From assembly GCA_947630235.1 (NCBI GenBank), contig CANRGN010000021.1:1-32594 (forward strand): 32,594 nucleotides of DNA. The letters are read 5' to 3'. The notes beneath the pieces were generated by a model that searched no databases, was not told where the DNA came from, and saw only the letters and a list, made by a program, of their open reading frames with translations. Made by a program: the position numbers and the translations under genes. Within the stretch, counting starts at the first letter, position 1. Every line of letters begins with the position of its first letter. Source of the DNA: an uncultured Clostridia bacterium. Its GTDB lineage: Bacteria > Bacillota > Clostridia > TANB77 > CAG-508. Below are positions 1 through 8,212 of this stretch, one piece after another.

Positions 1-1
1 G

Positions 2-142
2 TTGTTGTCCGAAGAAAGTATGTCAAAATTTCAACGATTTAAACGTGCTACAAGGACGTTTGGAGATTTGTCAAAACCAGAAATAAAAGAAATGATGAAA
101 AAGAATAAAAGTTCTGGTATAGATTGGTATAACGAGCTTTAG
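2..142 (+). CDS. C-terminal end of an unidentified protein (5' end outside window)
   Basis: An open frame runs in from the window edge and stops at TAG 140-142. The last 46 residues are basic and hydrophilic (FKRATRTFGDLSKPEIKEMM, ending GIDWYNEL). I do not recognise the family. Base composition is less AT-rich than most of the window, like the kinase gene that follows on the other strand. No start is visible, so the length is unknown. Confidence 0.5.
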   Translation: MLSEESMSKFQRFKRATRTFGDLSKPEIKEMMKKNKSSGIDWYNEL

Positions 143-238
143 AAACATTGAAAAAATGCTTGATAAATGATTATGAGTTTGTTTTAATTTATTAAATTAA
201 ATAGTAATTTGTAGTTAACATTTATTACTTCTTAAAGA

Positions 239-274
239 GGGAAAGTGTTATGATTAATATCAAAACACTTTCCC
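239..274. terminator. 11-bp perfect inverted repeat between converging genes
   Basis: GGGAAAGTGTT (239-249) pairs perfectly with AACACTTTCCC (264-274) across a 14-nt loop. It lies between two genes that converge on it, so a shared transcription terminator is the simplest reading. Neither side has a clean U-tract, which lowers confidence. Confidence 0.5.
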
Positions 275-312
275 AGAAAACTTTTGTCAGGCAGATACTA
301 TCTTGTATTCTG

Positions 313-915
313 TTAGTTGAGAGTTAATACCTCACCCATAGCAATTTGCATTGCAATTTTTTCAATAATATCAAGGTATTCTTCCATAGAAGTTCCATTA
401 TTGATAACCATTAAATCGTGAGGTTTTATACCTAACCGATTAATAGCCATTGCATCTCGCAATTTGATATACGATTTGATACGCGATTGGTCACCTCCAT
501 AGCGATAATCTTCTACTTTAAATCTTGTGTCAATTCTTTGTTCTCTAACACCTTGGTCTGCACGAATAGTTATCTTATATTGAGCAATATCCCAAATTGG
601 TGTTTCTTCAAGGAACAGATATTCAACAACGATATTCTGCTTAACATTCATCTGTTTAACTGCTTCTACCATTTTTTGCTCGGCAATTGGCAAAATGAAA
701 CCAAATTTCTCGAGAATGTTAGAAATTGTAACAGAATCCATATCCATATTTACCCTATCACCGATTATGTTGCATACATCCCTTTTATGCTCTACCATAG
801 ATTGCATTAAAAAATCATCACCGTGAACAACAACAGAATCTTTAAGCACTTTGCCAATTTTATTGGCTGCCGTGCTTTTGCCTGAACAACTACTACCAGA
901 AATCGCAATAATCAT
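313..915 (-). CDS. P-loop kinase, uridine-kinase-like
   Basis: A 200-residue soluble protein that opens directly on a Walker A loop (MIIAISGSSCSGKST, residues 1-15). This is typical of small nucleoside/metabolite kinases of the uridine kinase/AAA_18 type. HGDDF at about residues 31-35 fits the acidic metal/substrate position after strand 2. A basic DTRFKVEDYRYGGDQSR stretch around residues 129-145 could be the lid. The start is secure: GGAGGTATTACA stands just before ATG. It is less AT-rich than its neighbours. The substrate cannot be read from sequence. A second P-loop gene of similar size lies at 2013-2681, but the two are too divergent to be a recent duplication. Confidence 0.75.
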   Translation of the reverse strand: MIIAISGSSCSGKSTAANKIGKVLKDSVVVHGDDFLMQSMVEHKRDVCNIIGDRVNMDMDSVTISNILEKFGFILPIAEQKMVEAVKQMNVKQNIVVEYLFLEETPIWDIAQYKITIRADQGVREQRIDTRFKVEDYRYGGDQSRIKSYIKLRDAMAINRLGIKPHDLMVINNGTSMEEYLDIIEKIAMQIAMGEVLTLN

Positions 916-1161
916 TGTAATACCTCCTTTGTTTTAGTAGTAAATGCCGTTTTCATAGTTATGTTATAACAAAAATTTAACTTATTGTCAAATTTTTGTA
1001 AATTTGTCAGAAATTTTCCCTGAAAATTTCTAAGCTATCAAGCTCTAAGAAAATCTTTGATTTTTTTATTTATTTTTCTACTATTTGGCTTTTTGACAGT
1101 AAAAATGCACAAAAAGTCCCTATTGTTTTTTATAACCTTTTTGCTATTCTGTTATCTTTTG

Positions 1162-1590
1162 TCATGCACTTGAAAATTGCAAAACATCTCTTGGGGCTCG
1201 ATATATTCTTTCGTGCATTTCTTCAATATAACCTATCTTTGTTATTTTCATTTTTACTGGCTTTTCTAATTTAAATATTCCTTCTGCATCTTTTAATAGT
1301 GATTTGTTATTACTTTTTAATCTTATTATGCTATGATATCCAATTTTTTTTACTTTTTTTATAAATTTTTCATTTAAATATATTGCATCTCCTACTATTA
1401 TATCTATTCAATTTCCATATATATTTTTTAATTTTTTTAGTTTTAGATCTTTAATTCCATCTCTAAAACCATGCATTTTAGGTATAACTTCTTTTTTAGA
1501 AAAAATATTTTTATATTTTTTCTTAATATGCGTTTTTTCCATAATTTGATTTATACTTTTCTCTATTTAACATTCCTACAAACAACAATT
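1162..1590 (-). pseudogene. Decayed transposase C-terminal fragment
   Basis: Read on the minus strand, a conceptual protein includes MHGFRDGIKDLK, then IDIIVGDAIYLNEKFIKKV, GYHSIIRLKSNNKSLLKDAE and a terminal REKSINQ..MHERIYRAPRDVLQF. The GDA...IIRLKSN...L..D..GIF pattern is that of the C-terminal half of a DDE-type IS transposase. It is broken by an in-frame TGA near 1410 (between YGN and IDI) and by a one-base shift near 1561, and the N-terminal half is missing. I could not find terminal inverted repeats. The IS family is not assigned. Confidence 0.6.
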
Positions 1591-1671
1591 AAGAAAAAGA
1601 ATAAATGAGTGTTGAAATTCCTTTGTTCTTTTATTATAATTATTAAAGAATATAGTAATTTGGAAGTAAAT

Positions 1672-1806
1672 ATGAATGATAATAATTTGGTAGGTAATTC
1701 GAAAAGTGCAATTGACTTCCTAGGAAATGAATGGAAATATGAGTGTATGGGATGTTCTATTTCAAGTGGAGAAATAAAAATTCCAGGTGGAATTATCTAT
1801 GTTTGA
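1672..1806 (+). pseudogene. HIT-family hydrolase, N-terminal stub
   Basis: An ATG preceded by GGAAG starts a 44-residue frame containing FLGNEWKYECMGCSISSGEI and PGGIIYV. This resembles the opening of HIT (histidine triad) proteins of the type with CMGC..I..G....PGGIIYE. The family continues for another 90 or so residues to the His-x-His-x-His triad. Here the frame stops at TGA 1804-1806 and no triad follows, so catalysis is impossible. Assignment rests on this short motif alone. Confidence 0.5.
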
Positions 1807-1838
1807 AGAACATAATATTAATGAATAAGAGAATTTAA

Positions 1839-1961
1839 TACTTACAATTTGTAAAAAATGATGCAGATGAAAATATAGAAATAAAATTATGGGATTTAAA
1901 TGAAGATATTGGATATGTGGATGAAATTGATTTCAAAATTATTAAAATTTTACAAGGATGA
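1839..1961 (+). pseudogene. Unidentified C-terminal gene fragment
   Basis: A 40-codon open stretch with protein-like composition (NIEIKLWDLNEDIGYVDEID... ending KIIKILQG) follows a stop codon and has no start or ribosome site. It looks like the tail of a lost acidic protein. No family recognised. Confidence 0.3.
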
Positions 1962-2012
1962 GGAAATTTGAAATCTTGTGGTTAGGATACTTGTTAAATA
2001 GAGGTAATAAAA

Positions 2013-2681
2013 ATGAATATAGACGAATTTTCAAATAAAATAATTGATTATTGCAAGAATCATAATTTAAGAAAAGTATACATATGTGGAAATGGTGGGG
2101 CAGGAAAAACAACGCTAAGCAAAAAGTTATATGAAATAGGAAGTAAATATGGAAAGTCAAATATAATATCTTTAGATGATTTTATGGCAGATACAGAAAT
2201 GCGCAAAAATACAACAAACACGTGGTATGAAGATGGAATAAAGCGCTCATATAGATACACATCTTCTAACAAAGAAACTTATTTTTTAAAGCATGTTTAT
2301 GAGGTTTTATATAATCTAGATAATGGCAATGATTATTACTATTTTCCACGTAGATATGAAACCAAAAATAATATAAGAAAATTGTATAAGGATTATTTTT
2401 TAACAGTTATAGAAGGTATTGGAACAGCTTTTTTAGATCGAAATCAAGATGAATCTATTAGTATATTTATTACATGCAGTAAGGAAGATGAACAAGTTAG
2501 AAGAGCAAAGCGATTAGAAACACATAAGGAGCGAGATAAGATTGAGTTATATGATGAAAATAGAAGTAGCCAGTTTAGGGTAAATGTACTACCAACAGCA
2601 AGTAAATTTGACATTATCGTTCGAAGTGCTTCGAATTATCAAATAGAAGTTATAGAAAATAGAATGGAGGAATATTATTAA
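2013..2681 (+). CDS. P-loop kinase, uridine-kinase-like
   Basis: A 222-residue protein with a Walker A loop at about residues 25-33 (GNGGAGKTT). SLDDFM around 54-59 is equivalent to the D-D-F motif of uridine/pantothenate-type kinases. YYFPRRYE near 110 is followed by a hydrophobic strand ending in IEGIGTAF, where these kinases carry a Walker-B-like E-G. TCSKEDEQVRRAKRL is a plausible lid helix. AGAGG stands 8 nt before ATG. It is intact and AT-rich like its surroundings. The phosphate acceptor is unknown, and a nucleoside or small metabolite is only inferred from the fold. Confidence 0.75.
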   Translation: MNIDEFSNKIIDYCKNHNLRKVYICGNGGAGKTTLSKKLYEIGSKYGKSNIISLDDFMADTEMRKNTTNTWYEDGIKRSYRYTSSNKETYFLKHVYEVLYNLDNGNDYYYFPRRYETKNNIRKLYKDYFLTVIEGIGTAFLDRNQDESISIFITCSKEDEQVRRAKRLETHKERDKIELYDENRSSQFRVNVLPTASKFDIIVRSASNYQIEVIENRMEEYY

Positions 2682-2722
2682 CCAAATGTTACAAAACAAT
2701 ATAGTATTACAAAAAATATAAT

Positions 2723-2791
2723 ATACATTATGTGACCATATAGGTTTTATAACTCATTATTTTAATGTATAATAAATGCATTGATAATGAG
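2723..2791 (+). promoter_or_regulatory. Promoter module A with upstream box and inverted repeat
   Basis: TATAAT at 2768-2773 is preceded at 17-bp spacing by a weak -35 (TTTTAT, 2745-2750). Upstream is ACATTATGTGACCA (2725-2738). CTCATTAT (2753-2760) and ATAATGAG (2784-2791) form an inverted repeat flanking the -10, followed by seven Ts and then AGGAGG. The module aligns without gaps over 69 bp with 5459-5527. The shared box upstream of a poor -35 suggests an activator. The downstream arm plus T-run could also act as an early hairpin. Confidence 0.6.
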
Positions 2792-2811
2792 TTTTTTTAG
2801 GAGGAAAAAAT

Positions 2812-4310
2812 ATGGTAAGTAATTACAAGTTAGATTCAGAAGATGAAAAAATCCTAAATGAATTAGATAACCTATGTGGAGTATTTCAAAATAAAGAAGT
2901 ATTAAGAGATATAATTTATTATATTAAACTAAAAGAAAAAAATGAATTGGATTTTGGAAATTATAATATTATTGTGAGAAATGATTCATCTTACAATTTA
3001 TTAAATGATTTATTAAAAGTATGTTGTAAAATATTTTTAAAATATAATATTATAGAAAATGCCAAAGTTTGTTATCTTGATAAAATTGTCAATAATAGAA
3101 GAGATTGTCCATTTGATAAAATAATTGGAATAGAAGAATCAATAATAGTTGTAAATGATAGGAAACTAGGAATTGATTATAATGACGAATTAGACAATTT
3201 AAGAAGAATACTAAATCAGTTTAACAATAAAGTCTTTATCTTTGAAGATACAAACTTTTGTGAGGGAGAAACAGATGGAGAACTAGGAAAATTAGCACCT
3301 TTCAGAATGACAATAGATAAGATTTCTTTAGATGATAAAATAATGTATTGTAAAAATACTTTAGATGAATATAATATAAAATATAAGAAACAAGATATTA
3401 AAACATATGCTGATGTTCCATTTTGGATTTTAAAAAATATGGTAATAAAATTACTAATTGAATGTAAGATAAAAAATTTAGATTTTGTTGATAAACAGAT
3501 GTTGAAAAAGAACAAAGAGTTTTATTCAAAAAACAAACCCAAAAAGCGCAAAGAAAAAATGATAAAACAGAAGAAAAAAAATGCTAAAGATGAGTTAAAT
3601 GAACTAATAGGATTAAATGATATAAAAAAGCAAATGGAAAAAATACTAAACTATGTAAAACTAAATAAAGAAAGAGGTCAAATGCCATCTAATTCGGATT
3701 TGAATCAAGCACTAATTTGTGTACCAGAGAAAGAATTATATTTACCAGATTTGATTTATTTAGCACTTTTTATGTTTGCTAAAGAATTAAATAAAGAAGA
3801 CAAATATTTTATACATTGTGCGATAGTCGAAAAAAATGATAAGGCAATATTGATTTCAGGAGAACCTGGTTCAGGAAAAACTACATTAGCCATGTATCTA
3901 TGTATGGAAAAGGGATATAATTTTGTTTGTAATGATAGAGCTGTTATAGGAATGGAAAAAGGAATACCATATATATATATTGTGGTACATTGCAAACTCA
4001 TATTAGAGTTGGAGTAATACATGAGTATTTTCCAAGTTTGGTACACAAGATTGATAAAGAAAAAATGGATAGACCATGGGAAAAGAATGATGTAGCAACA
4101 TTGGCTACAATGAAAGCAGTATCAGAATATATAAGAGCTGATAGAAATATAGTTTTAAGCACTAATTATCCATTTCCTAATTTTGATAATCAAGAATTAG
4201 CTATGAAAAGAATGGCATTTGTTGAAAAAATAGTTAAAAATGTAGGAATTTATACGGCAAGAGGAAATATAAAAAAATTATCAGATATGATTGATTCAGA
4301 ATTAAATTAA
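2812..4310 (+). pseudogene. Chimeric AAA+ N-terminus / HprK-like ATPase, frameshifted
   Basis: The first frame (2812-4017) has about 290 residues resembling the N-terminal part of SpoVK/CbxX-type AAA+ proteins, ending ELNELIGLNDIKKQMEKI..NYVKLNKERGQMP. In that family the Walker A loop normally follows at once. Here, from about residue 292, the sequence switches to a PEP-carboxykinase-fold/HPr-kinase-like domain: YFIHCAIVEKNDKAILISGE, GEPGSGKTT (about 349-357) and FVCNDRAVIG. The expected continuation GGTLQTHIRVG is in another frame (3990-4310), the shift falling in a TA run at about 3970-3979. AGGAGG stands before ATG 2812. So this is a deletion-born fusion that is also frameshifted. The C-terminal half is followed 14 nt later by a pyrophosphatase gene. 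A sequencing error in the TA run cannot be excluded. Confidence 0.65.
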
Positions 4311-4324
4311 AGGAGAAGTTTGGG

Positions 4325-4681
4325 ATGGAAAAAGCAAAATACGAAGATTTCATAGGGAAAATAGTTCATGTAGTTATGGATAGGCCTATGGGATCTAAAC
4401 ATCCAAAGTGGGATTTTATATATCCAGTAAATTATGGTTATGTTCCTAATACTCTTAGTGGAGATGGAGAAGAATTAGATGCTTATATACTTGGAATTTT
4501 TGAACCAGTAAAAGAATATGAAGGAAAGTGTATAGCTGTAATACATCGACTAGATGACGATGATGGTAAATTGGTAATTGTACCAGAAGGGAAAAAATAT
4601 ACTAAAGAACAAATAGAAGCTTTGGTTGAATTTCAAGAAAGATTTTTTAAACATATAATCATAGAAGAAAATATTTGGTGA
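4325..4681 (+). CDS. Small inorganic pyrophosphatase family protein
   Basis: A 118-residue soluble protein with the family I pyrophosphatase pattern: VVMDRPMGSKHP (about 17-28), YPVNYGYVPN (about 34-43), then DGEELDAYILG (about 47-57, the acidic metal-binding loop) and GKCIAVIHRLDDDDGK (about 67-82). It is shorter than classical family I enzymes (about 160-180) but matches the short Firmicutes version in layout. It would hydrolyse PPi to two phosphates using divalent metal. Ribosome site AAAGGAGAAG, 5-6 nt before ATG. It lies 14 nt after the HprK-like frame, in the same direction, so is probably co-transcribed. HPr kinase/phosphorylase type enzymes can release PPi, which gives the pairing a possible logic (inference). 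Confidence 0.8.
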   Translation: MEKAKYEDFIGKIVHVVMDRPMGSKHPKWDFIYPVNYGYVPNTLSGDGEELDAYILGIFEPVKEYEGKCIAVIHRLDDDDGKLVIVPEGKKYTKEQIEALVEFQERFFKHIIIEENIW

Positions 4682-4736
4682 GGATGAACCTTTTGGATAT
4701 AACTATAATTAATAAATTTATATAGGGAGAAATAAG

Positions 4737-5432
4737 ATGGATCTATATGAAAAAATGGAAATATATTATATATATTAAATGTATTAAAAAAATATAGTGA
4801 TGAAGAACATAAATTATCTATATCAGAGCTAAAAGAAAAAATAAATGAGATATATGGTGAAGATATTGATCCTAGAACTATAAGAAGAAATATAAATCTA
4901 CTTAAAGAAAAATTTGGCTATGATATAAGTACATACAATGACAACAAAATTGGATATTATATTAGTAATGATCCAGAAACTGATTTTGAACCTGGAGAAA
5001 TCAGAGCAATTATAGATACTTTTAGTTATTCAGCATTTATAGATGAAAGAATTGTAAAAGGTATAATAAAAAAGTGCAAAAATCTTCAAAACATATATGA
5101 AAATGAGAAAGTTAAAAATTATAAAGTGTATTCTCCTAAAGGTAAGACAAGCAACATAGAAGTAATAAAAAATATAGAAGATATATCAAATAGAAATTGA
5201 AGCTGAATGTAATGAAATATTACTAGGAGAAGTTATAGAAAAATTTGGAAAAAATGTAAAAATTAGTCCAATAAATGATAAAGAATTTAAAATGAAATTG
5301 CATGCAAATCCTAAAGGTTTTAAAATATGGGCAATGAGAAATTTAGATTTAGTAACAGTCACAAAACCTAAAGAGTTCATAGAAGAAATACAAACATTGC
5401 TTGAAGATGCAGTAAAAAGGTATAGAAAATAA
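4737..5432 (+). pseudogene. WYL-type transcriptional regulator lacking the WYL core
   Basis: After GGGAGA-AATAAG and ATG, the frame MDLYEKMEIYY breaks in an AT repeat near 4770. It resumes as ILNVLKKYSDEEHKLSISEL, INEIYGEDIDPRTIRRNINL and DISTYNDNKIGYYI, a helix-turn-helix as at the start of WYL regulators. The middle linker runs to IEVIKNIEDI (about 5185). The next segment is already the C-terminal WCX-type region: IEAECNEILLGEVIEKFGK, then NPKGFKIWAMRNL and a C-terminal helix ending RYRK. The roughly 100-residue WYL ligand-binding core between them is gone and the frame changes there. DNA binding might survive in a fragment, but ligand sensing cannot. It sits directly upstream of promoter module B, so autoregulation or neighbour control is plausible for the ancestral gene. 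Confidence 0.7.
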
Positions 5433-5458
5433 TTTTTAGAAGTAAGTTAAAAAGCATA

Positions 5459-5527
5459 ATACATTATATGACCAAATATCTTTTATATCGCTTCTTAATA
5501 TTGTAGAATAAATTATGTATTAAGAAG
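5459..5527 (+). promoter_or_regulatory. Promoter module B, sister of module A
   Basis: It aligns gap-free with 2723-2791. It shares ACATTATATGACCA (5461-5474), the same TTTTAT -35 and a -10 (TAGAAT, 5504-5509) at the same place. The inverted repeat CTTCTTAATA (5491-5500)/TATTAAGAAG (5518-5527) ends at the same alignment column as in module A although its sequence differs. It starts 27 nt after the WYL-regulator pseudogene and leads into ATG 5541. Confidence 0.6.
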
Positions 5528-5540
5528 GGAGTTTTATATA

Positions 5541-5627
5541 TGAAATTAAATAAATATTATAATTTTGATACCTTTGTTGTTGGAGATAGCAATAGATTTA
5601 TAATTGTTTTGCTACTATGGAAATAGT
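5541..5627 (+). pseudogene. DnaA-like stub (start of the AAA+ domain only)
   Basis: ATG, preceded by AGAAGGGAG, opens a 28-codon frame whose first 20 residues contain NKYYNFDTFVVGDSNRF. This is close to the Y-T-F-D-x-F-V-x-G-x-x-N-R-F entry to domain III of DnaA and DnaA-like proteins. The frame then leaves the homology (IIVLLLWK) and stops. There is no Walker A. It is a remnant of a DnaA-related gene expressed from module B, not the chromosomal dnaA. Confidence 0.45.
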
Positions 5628-5964
5628 AGATGCAATTTTAAGTAAATATAATCAAGCAATAATTGAAGTTTTAAATAGTTAAGAAAGAGGAGTGTATTTT
5701 TTGAAAATAAAAATTAATAGAGAAACTAATATTAATAAAAGATTTTTGCCTTACATCAGAAATTGATAAGTATTTACAAGATAAAAATAAAATAATAATT
5801 GCTATAAATAATAATTGCTATAATAGAGGAAGATAAAAATGAATTAATCTTAAAATGCTTTTGTAATTTAATAGATTAAAAGGAAGTTTGAGTATGGAAA
5901 ATAAAAACGAAATAAAAGAATTAAAAAAAAGAAGTAATATAATTATACAAAAGAAGAACGAAAA
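5628..5964 (+). other. Decayed coding debris
   Basis: It holds only short frames: ATMEIVDAILSKYNQAIIEV.. (to about 5681), a TTG frame after AAGAGGAGTG giving MKIKINRETNINKRFLPYIR (5701-5766), and an ATG frame MENKNEIKELKKRSN.. (5894-5970). None is recognisable. Several ribosome-binding-like sites remain, which suggests formerly coding DNA eroded by deletions. Confidence 0.4.
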
Positions 5965-6057
5965 GGAATAAGAAATGGCTTATTATTTTATTGTGGATTA
6001 GATACTTGAGCTATGGTTAAAGTATGGGAGAAATTAAAAGAAGTAGAGGAGAAGTAA
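5965..6057 (+). pseudogene. DUF2779-like nuclease, last about 30 codons
   Basis: GIRNGLLFYCGLDT, then TGA, then AMVKVWEKLKEVEEK and TAA 6055-6057. The pattern LL.YC.LDT.AMV.....L is that of the C-terminal end of RecB-like DUF2779 proteins. The in-frame TGA at 6007-6009 falls between the T and A of that motif, and everything upstream is missing. Its final codons contain the GAGGAG ribosome site for the next gene, whose start lies 2 nt after this stop. The two were evidently an operon. Confidence 0.5.
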
Positions 6058-6059
6058 AA

Positions 6060-7496
6060 TTGGAAAATAATATTTTTAAATTTGCTACAAAAGAACTATC
6101 TCAAGATGCATTTTTGGCATGGTTAATAAATTGGATAAATATTCCAAGAAATGAGAAAAATAAAGAAATAAAGAATTTAGCAAAAGAATTTGTACTAAAT
6201 ATTATAAAAGATAAAGATGACTGGGTTAATTTATTAGAGAATGATGAAGATAACATAGAAGTGAAGTGTGATGTACAATATTATAATATTGATGTATTAG
6301 TATCTATACATAACCAAAAAACAGATAAATATTTGATTATTATAATTGAAGATAAAGTACAATCATTAGAACACGATTCACAAATTGATAGATATAGGGA
6401 TAGAATTATAGATAATTTAAAAAAAGATAAAGAAAAGAAAGATATAATTGAAGGGCATAAATTAGATAAACAAAATGATATATTAACATGTTATTATAAG
6501 CCTTATGATGAATGTGGAATAAATCTAAAAAAAGTTGATTGTATATATGTAAGAAGTAAAAAAAATAATGATAATGAAAAAATATATGGAATCTATGATT
6601 TGTTCCAAAAATACAAAAATACTATAGAACAAGAATATTTTAAAGATTATTTCGAATATATAAAAACTATTGAAGATTGTGCAAACGAGAGTGTAGATAA
6701 TGAGATTATTGAAAAAAGAAAATACGATATAAAATTTTTGGCTTTCTTTAAAAGTTTAGAAACAGAATTTTTAGAAACCAAAAAAGATTTAGATGAAGAA
6801 ACAGAAACAGAGTATATAGGAATTTGTAAAGAAAATGATAAACTAGTTAAAATACCAGAAACGAATGGAGAAAGGATATATTTCGATAGAGGAACTACAA
6901 GAAGTGAACCAACATGGTGGTGTAATATACCAATAAAGTTGAAAATTGAGTCAGATGTATTTTATAAGTATGCTTTTATAAAAATAAATTTTTATAAAGA
7001 AAAAAATTATACAATAATGTTAAAAATTGCAAAAATTCAAATACCAATAACTGAGCTGGGAGATTATAATAAATTAGAATCAGATAAAGGTATCAAAAAG
7101 AAAGACAGTCCAAAAACTAATTTTATGGTTAAAAAAAATAACCCAATATTTTTTTATTATGATAAAGAAGAAAAATGTACTTATGAAGTGTATAATAAAT
7201 ATAATGGAAGAGTATTTGATAAATCAAATGTATATGAAGAAATTAAAAAATTCTTTGAAAATGAAAAAATACATTTAAAAAACAATAAAGATTTTTGTAT
7301 TAAACAATCAAGAGATGGAGGCACAAACACTCAACCTGAAATGAATATCTTTACTATACAGCTACCACCTGAAGAAGAAAAATCATTTGAAGATATAAAA
7401 GAAATAATAAAAGAAATAAAAGAAAAATTAGAAAATAAGACAATAATAATAAACAGTATTGAGGATAAAAATGATTTAGATGTAAAAATTATATGA
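6060..7496 (+). CDS. PD-(D/E)XK nuclease superfamily protein
   Basis: I place the start at TTG 6060 (GAGGAG 8 nt upstream; 478 residues). The in-frame ATG at 6024 lies inside the previous reading frame and has no ribosome site. Near the N-terminus FATKELSQDAFLAWLINW (8-25) is the opening typical of the PDDEXK_4-like family. The catalytic core is D78 (NIDVLV), E97-x-K99 (IIEDKV), then a Q-x-x-R-Y helix (QIDRYRDRI, about 108-116). The C-terminal two thirds are unassigned and highly charged, ending in a Lys/Glu coiled-coil-like helix. The protein is a putative DNA nuclease; such proteins often accompany defence or mobile genes, but no modification or helicase partner is seen here beyond the DUF2779 remnant. 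Intact. Confidence 0.75.
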   Translation: MENNIFKFATKELSQDAFLAWLINWINIPRNEKNKEIKNLAKEFVLNIIKDKDDWVNLLENDEDNIEVKCDVQYYNIDVLVSIHNQKTDKYLIIIIEDKVQSLEHDSQIDRYRDRIIDNLKKDKEKKDIIEGHKLDKQNDILTCYYKPYDECGINLKKVDCIYVRSKKNNDNEKIYGIYDLFQKYKNTIEQEYFKDYFEYIKTIEDCANESVDNEIIEKRKYDIKFLAFFKSLETEFLETKKDLDEETETEYIGICKENDKLVKIPETNGERIYFDRGTTRSEPTWWCNIPIKLKIESDVFYKYAFIKINFYKEKNYTIMLKIAKIQIPITELGDYNKLESDKGIKKKDSPKTNFMVKKNNPIFFYYDKEEKCTYEVYNKYNGRVFDKSNVYEEIKKFFENEKIHLKNNKDFCIKQSRDGGTNTQPEMNIFTIQLPPEEEKSFEDIKEIIKEIKEKLENKTIIINSIEDKNDLDVKII

Positions 7497-7715
7497 AAGT
7501 GAAATGCCAAACGTTTTTACTGATTAATATTTAGAATTAGCTGGATTTAGTGATTGGGAATTTTCAGAAATACATCATGAGCAAGTAATGCTACAACTAT
7601 TTTATTAAAAAGTATAGAAAAATTACATGTATAGATAAATCTCGTTTGGTTTATAAAATAGGAAAAAATAACTCCAGCATTTATGAATAGGCTAGAAAAA
7701 GGCTTTTAAAAAATT

Positions 7716-7743
7716 TTGACATTGCTTAGATTTATGGTATAAT
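7716..7743 (+). promoter_or_regulatory. Strong promoter with no protein gene behind it
   Basis: TTGACA (7716-7721), 16 bp, TATAAT (7738-7743): both hexamers match consensus. The downstream 100 nt contain no reasonable reading frame but two small hairpins and a terminator. Confidence 0.7.
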
Positions 7744-7749
7744 TAAATT

Positions 7750-7840
7750 AATAAATATTTTCCACGTAAGGTGGAGCTTACTTATATAGAAATATATAAG
7801 GTTGATTTAAGAGTAAAGGTTCAAAACTTTACTCTTTTTG
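7750..7840 (+). ncRNA. Candidate small RNA of about 90 nt
   Basis: Starting about 7 nt after the consensus -10, the transcript would fold as three consecutive hairpins. The first is CCAC-GTAAG-GTGG (7762-7774). The second is CTTATATA-GAAA-TATATAAG (7781-7800), perfectly paired with a GNRA-type tetraloop. The third is AGAGTAAAG/CTTTACTCT (7810-7835) followed by a U-run, a good intrinsic terminator. I cannot match it to a known RNA family. Expression and exact 5' end are inferred. Confidence 0.5.
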
Positions 7841-7849
7841 TATATCAAA

Positions 7850-7974
7850 AATTAAATTTGCATATAATAATATTATAGATTAATCTAATTTGAGATTTTA
7901 GATCTCGTATATATATAAGTAACTTATATAGTTTTAGTTGAGAAGTATTTTTTATAAAGTACTTCTCTTTTTTT
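7850..7974 (+). other. Second hairpin unit ending in a terminator
   Basis: Directly after the small RNA comes a TATAAT (7863-7868), but with only a poor -35. Then follow GAGA/TCTC (about 7892-7906), a palindrome ATATAAGT-A-ACTTATAT (7913-7929), and GAGAAGTA/TACTTCTC (7940-7967) with a run of Ts. The ACTTATATAG stretch also occurs in the first unit, so this may be a diverged tandem copy or the 3' part of a longer RNA. Confidence 0.35.
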
Positions 7975-8105
7975 GTGGCCATTAAATTTTTAGAAAATTT
8001 AATGGCAGGATAAGGAAAGCAGAGCATTTCCTAAAAAAATATAGAAAGACAAGCTTTCTAATGTTCTACAAAGATTGTTTTTTTACAGATAAAATGCAGA
8101 GTGCG

Positions 8106-8124
8106 TACACTTCGGTGTATTTTT
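8106..8124 (+). terminator. UUCG-tetraloop intrinsic terminator
   Basis: TACAC-TTCG-GTGTA (8106-8119) followed by five Ts. It precedes the Nudix remnant, so it ends transcription coming from the left. Confidence 0.6.
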
Positions 8125-8212
8125 GAAAATTGATTATATGAATTATGGCAAGATAATATATTTTATGGTAGACTTATTGTAATATTAAAAATAGGAGATG
8201 AAATATAAAAAT

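Noticed and set aside
487..810. 107-codon plus-strand frame
   Set aside because: Antisense shadow of the kinase gene, with no ribosome site or protein-like pattern.
6024..6059. ATG 6024 as start of the PD-(D/E)XK gene
   Set aside because: It lies within the preceding DUF2779-like reading frame and lacks a ribosome site; TTG 6060 has GAGGAG at proper distance.
7845..8027. 60-codon minus-strand frame
   Set aside because: Covers hairpins and a terminator, and has no ribosome site.
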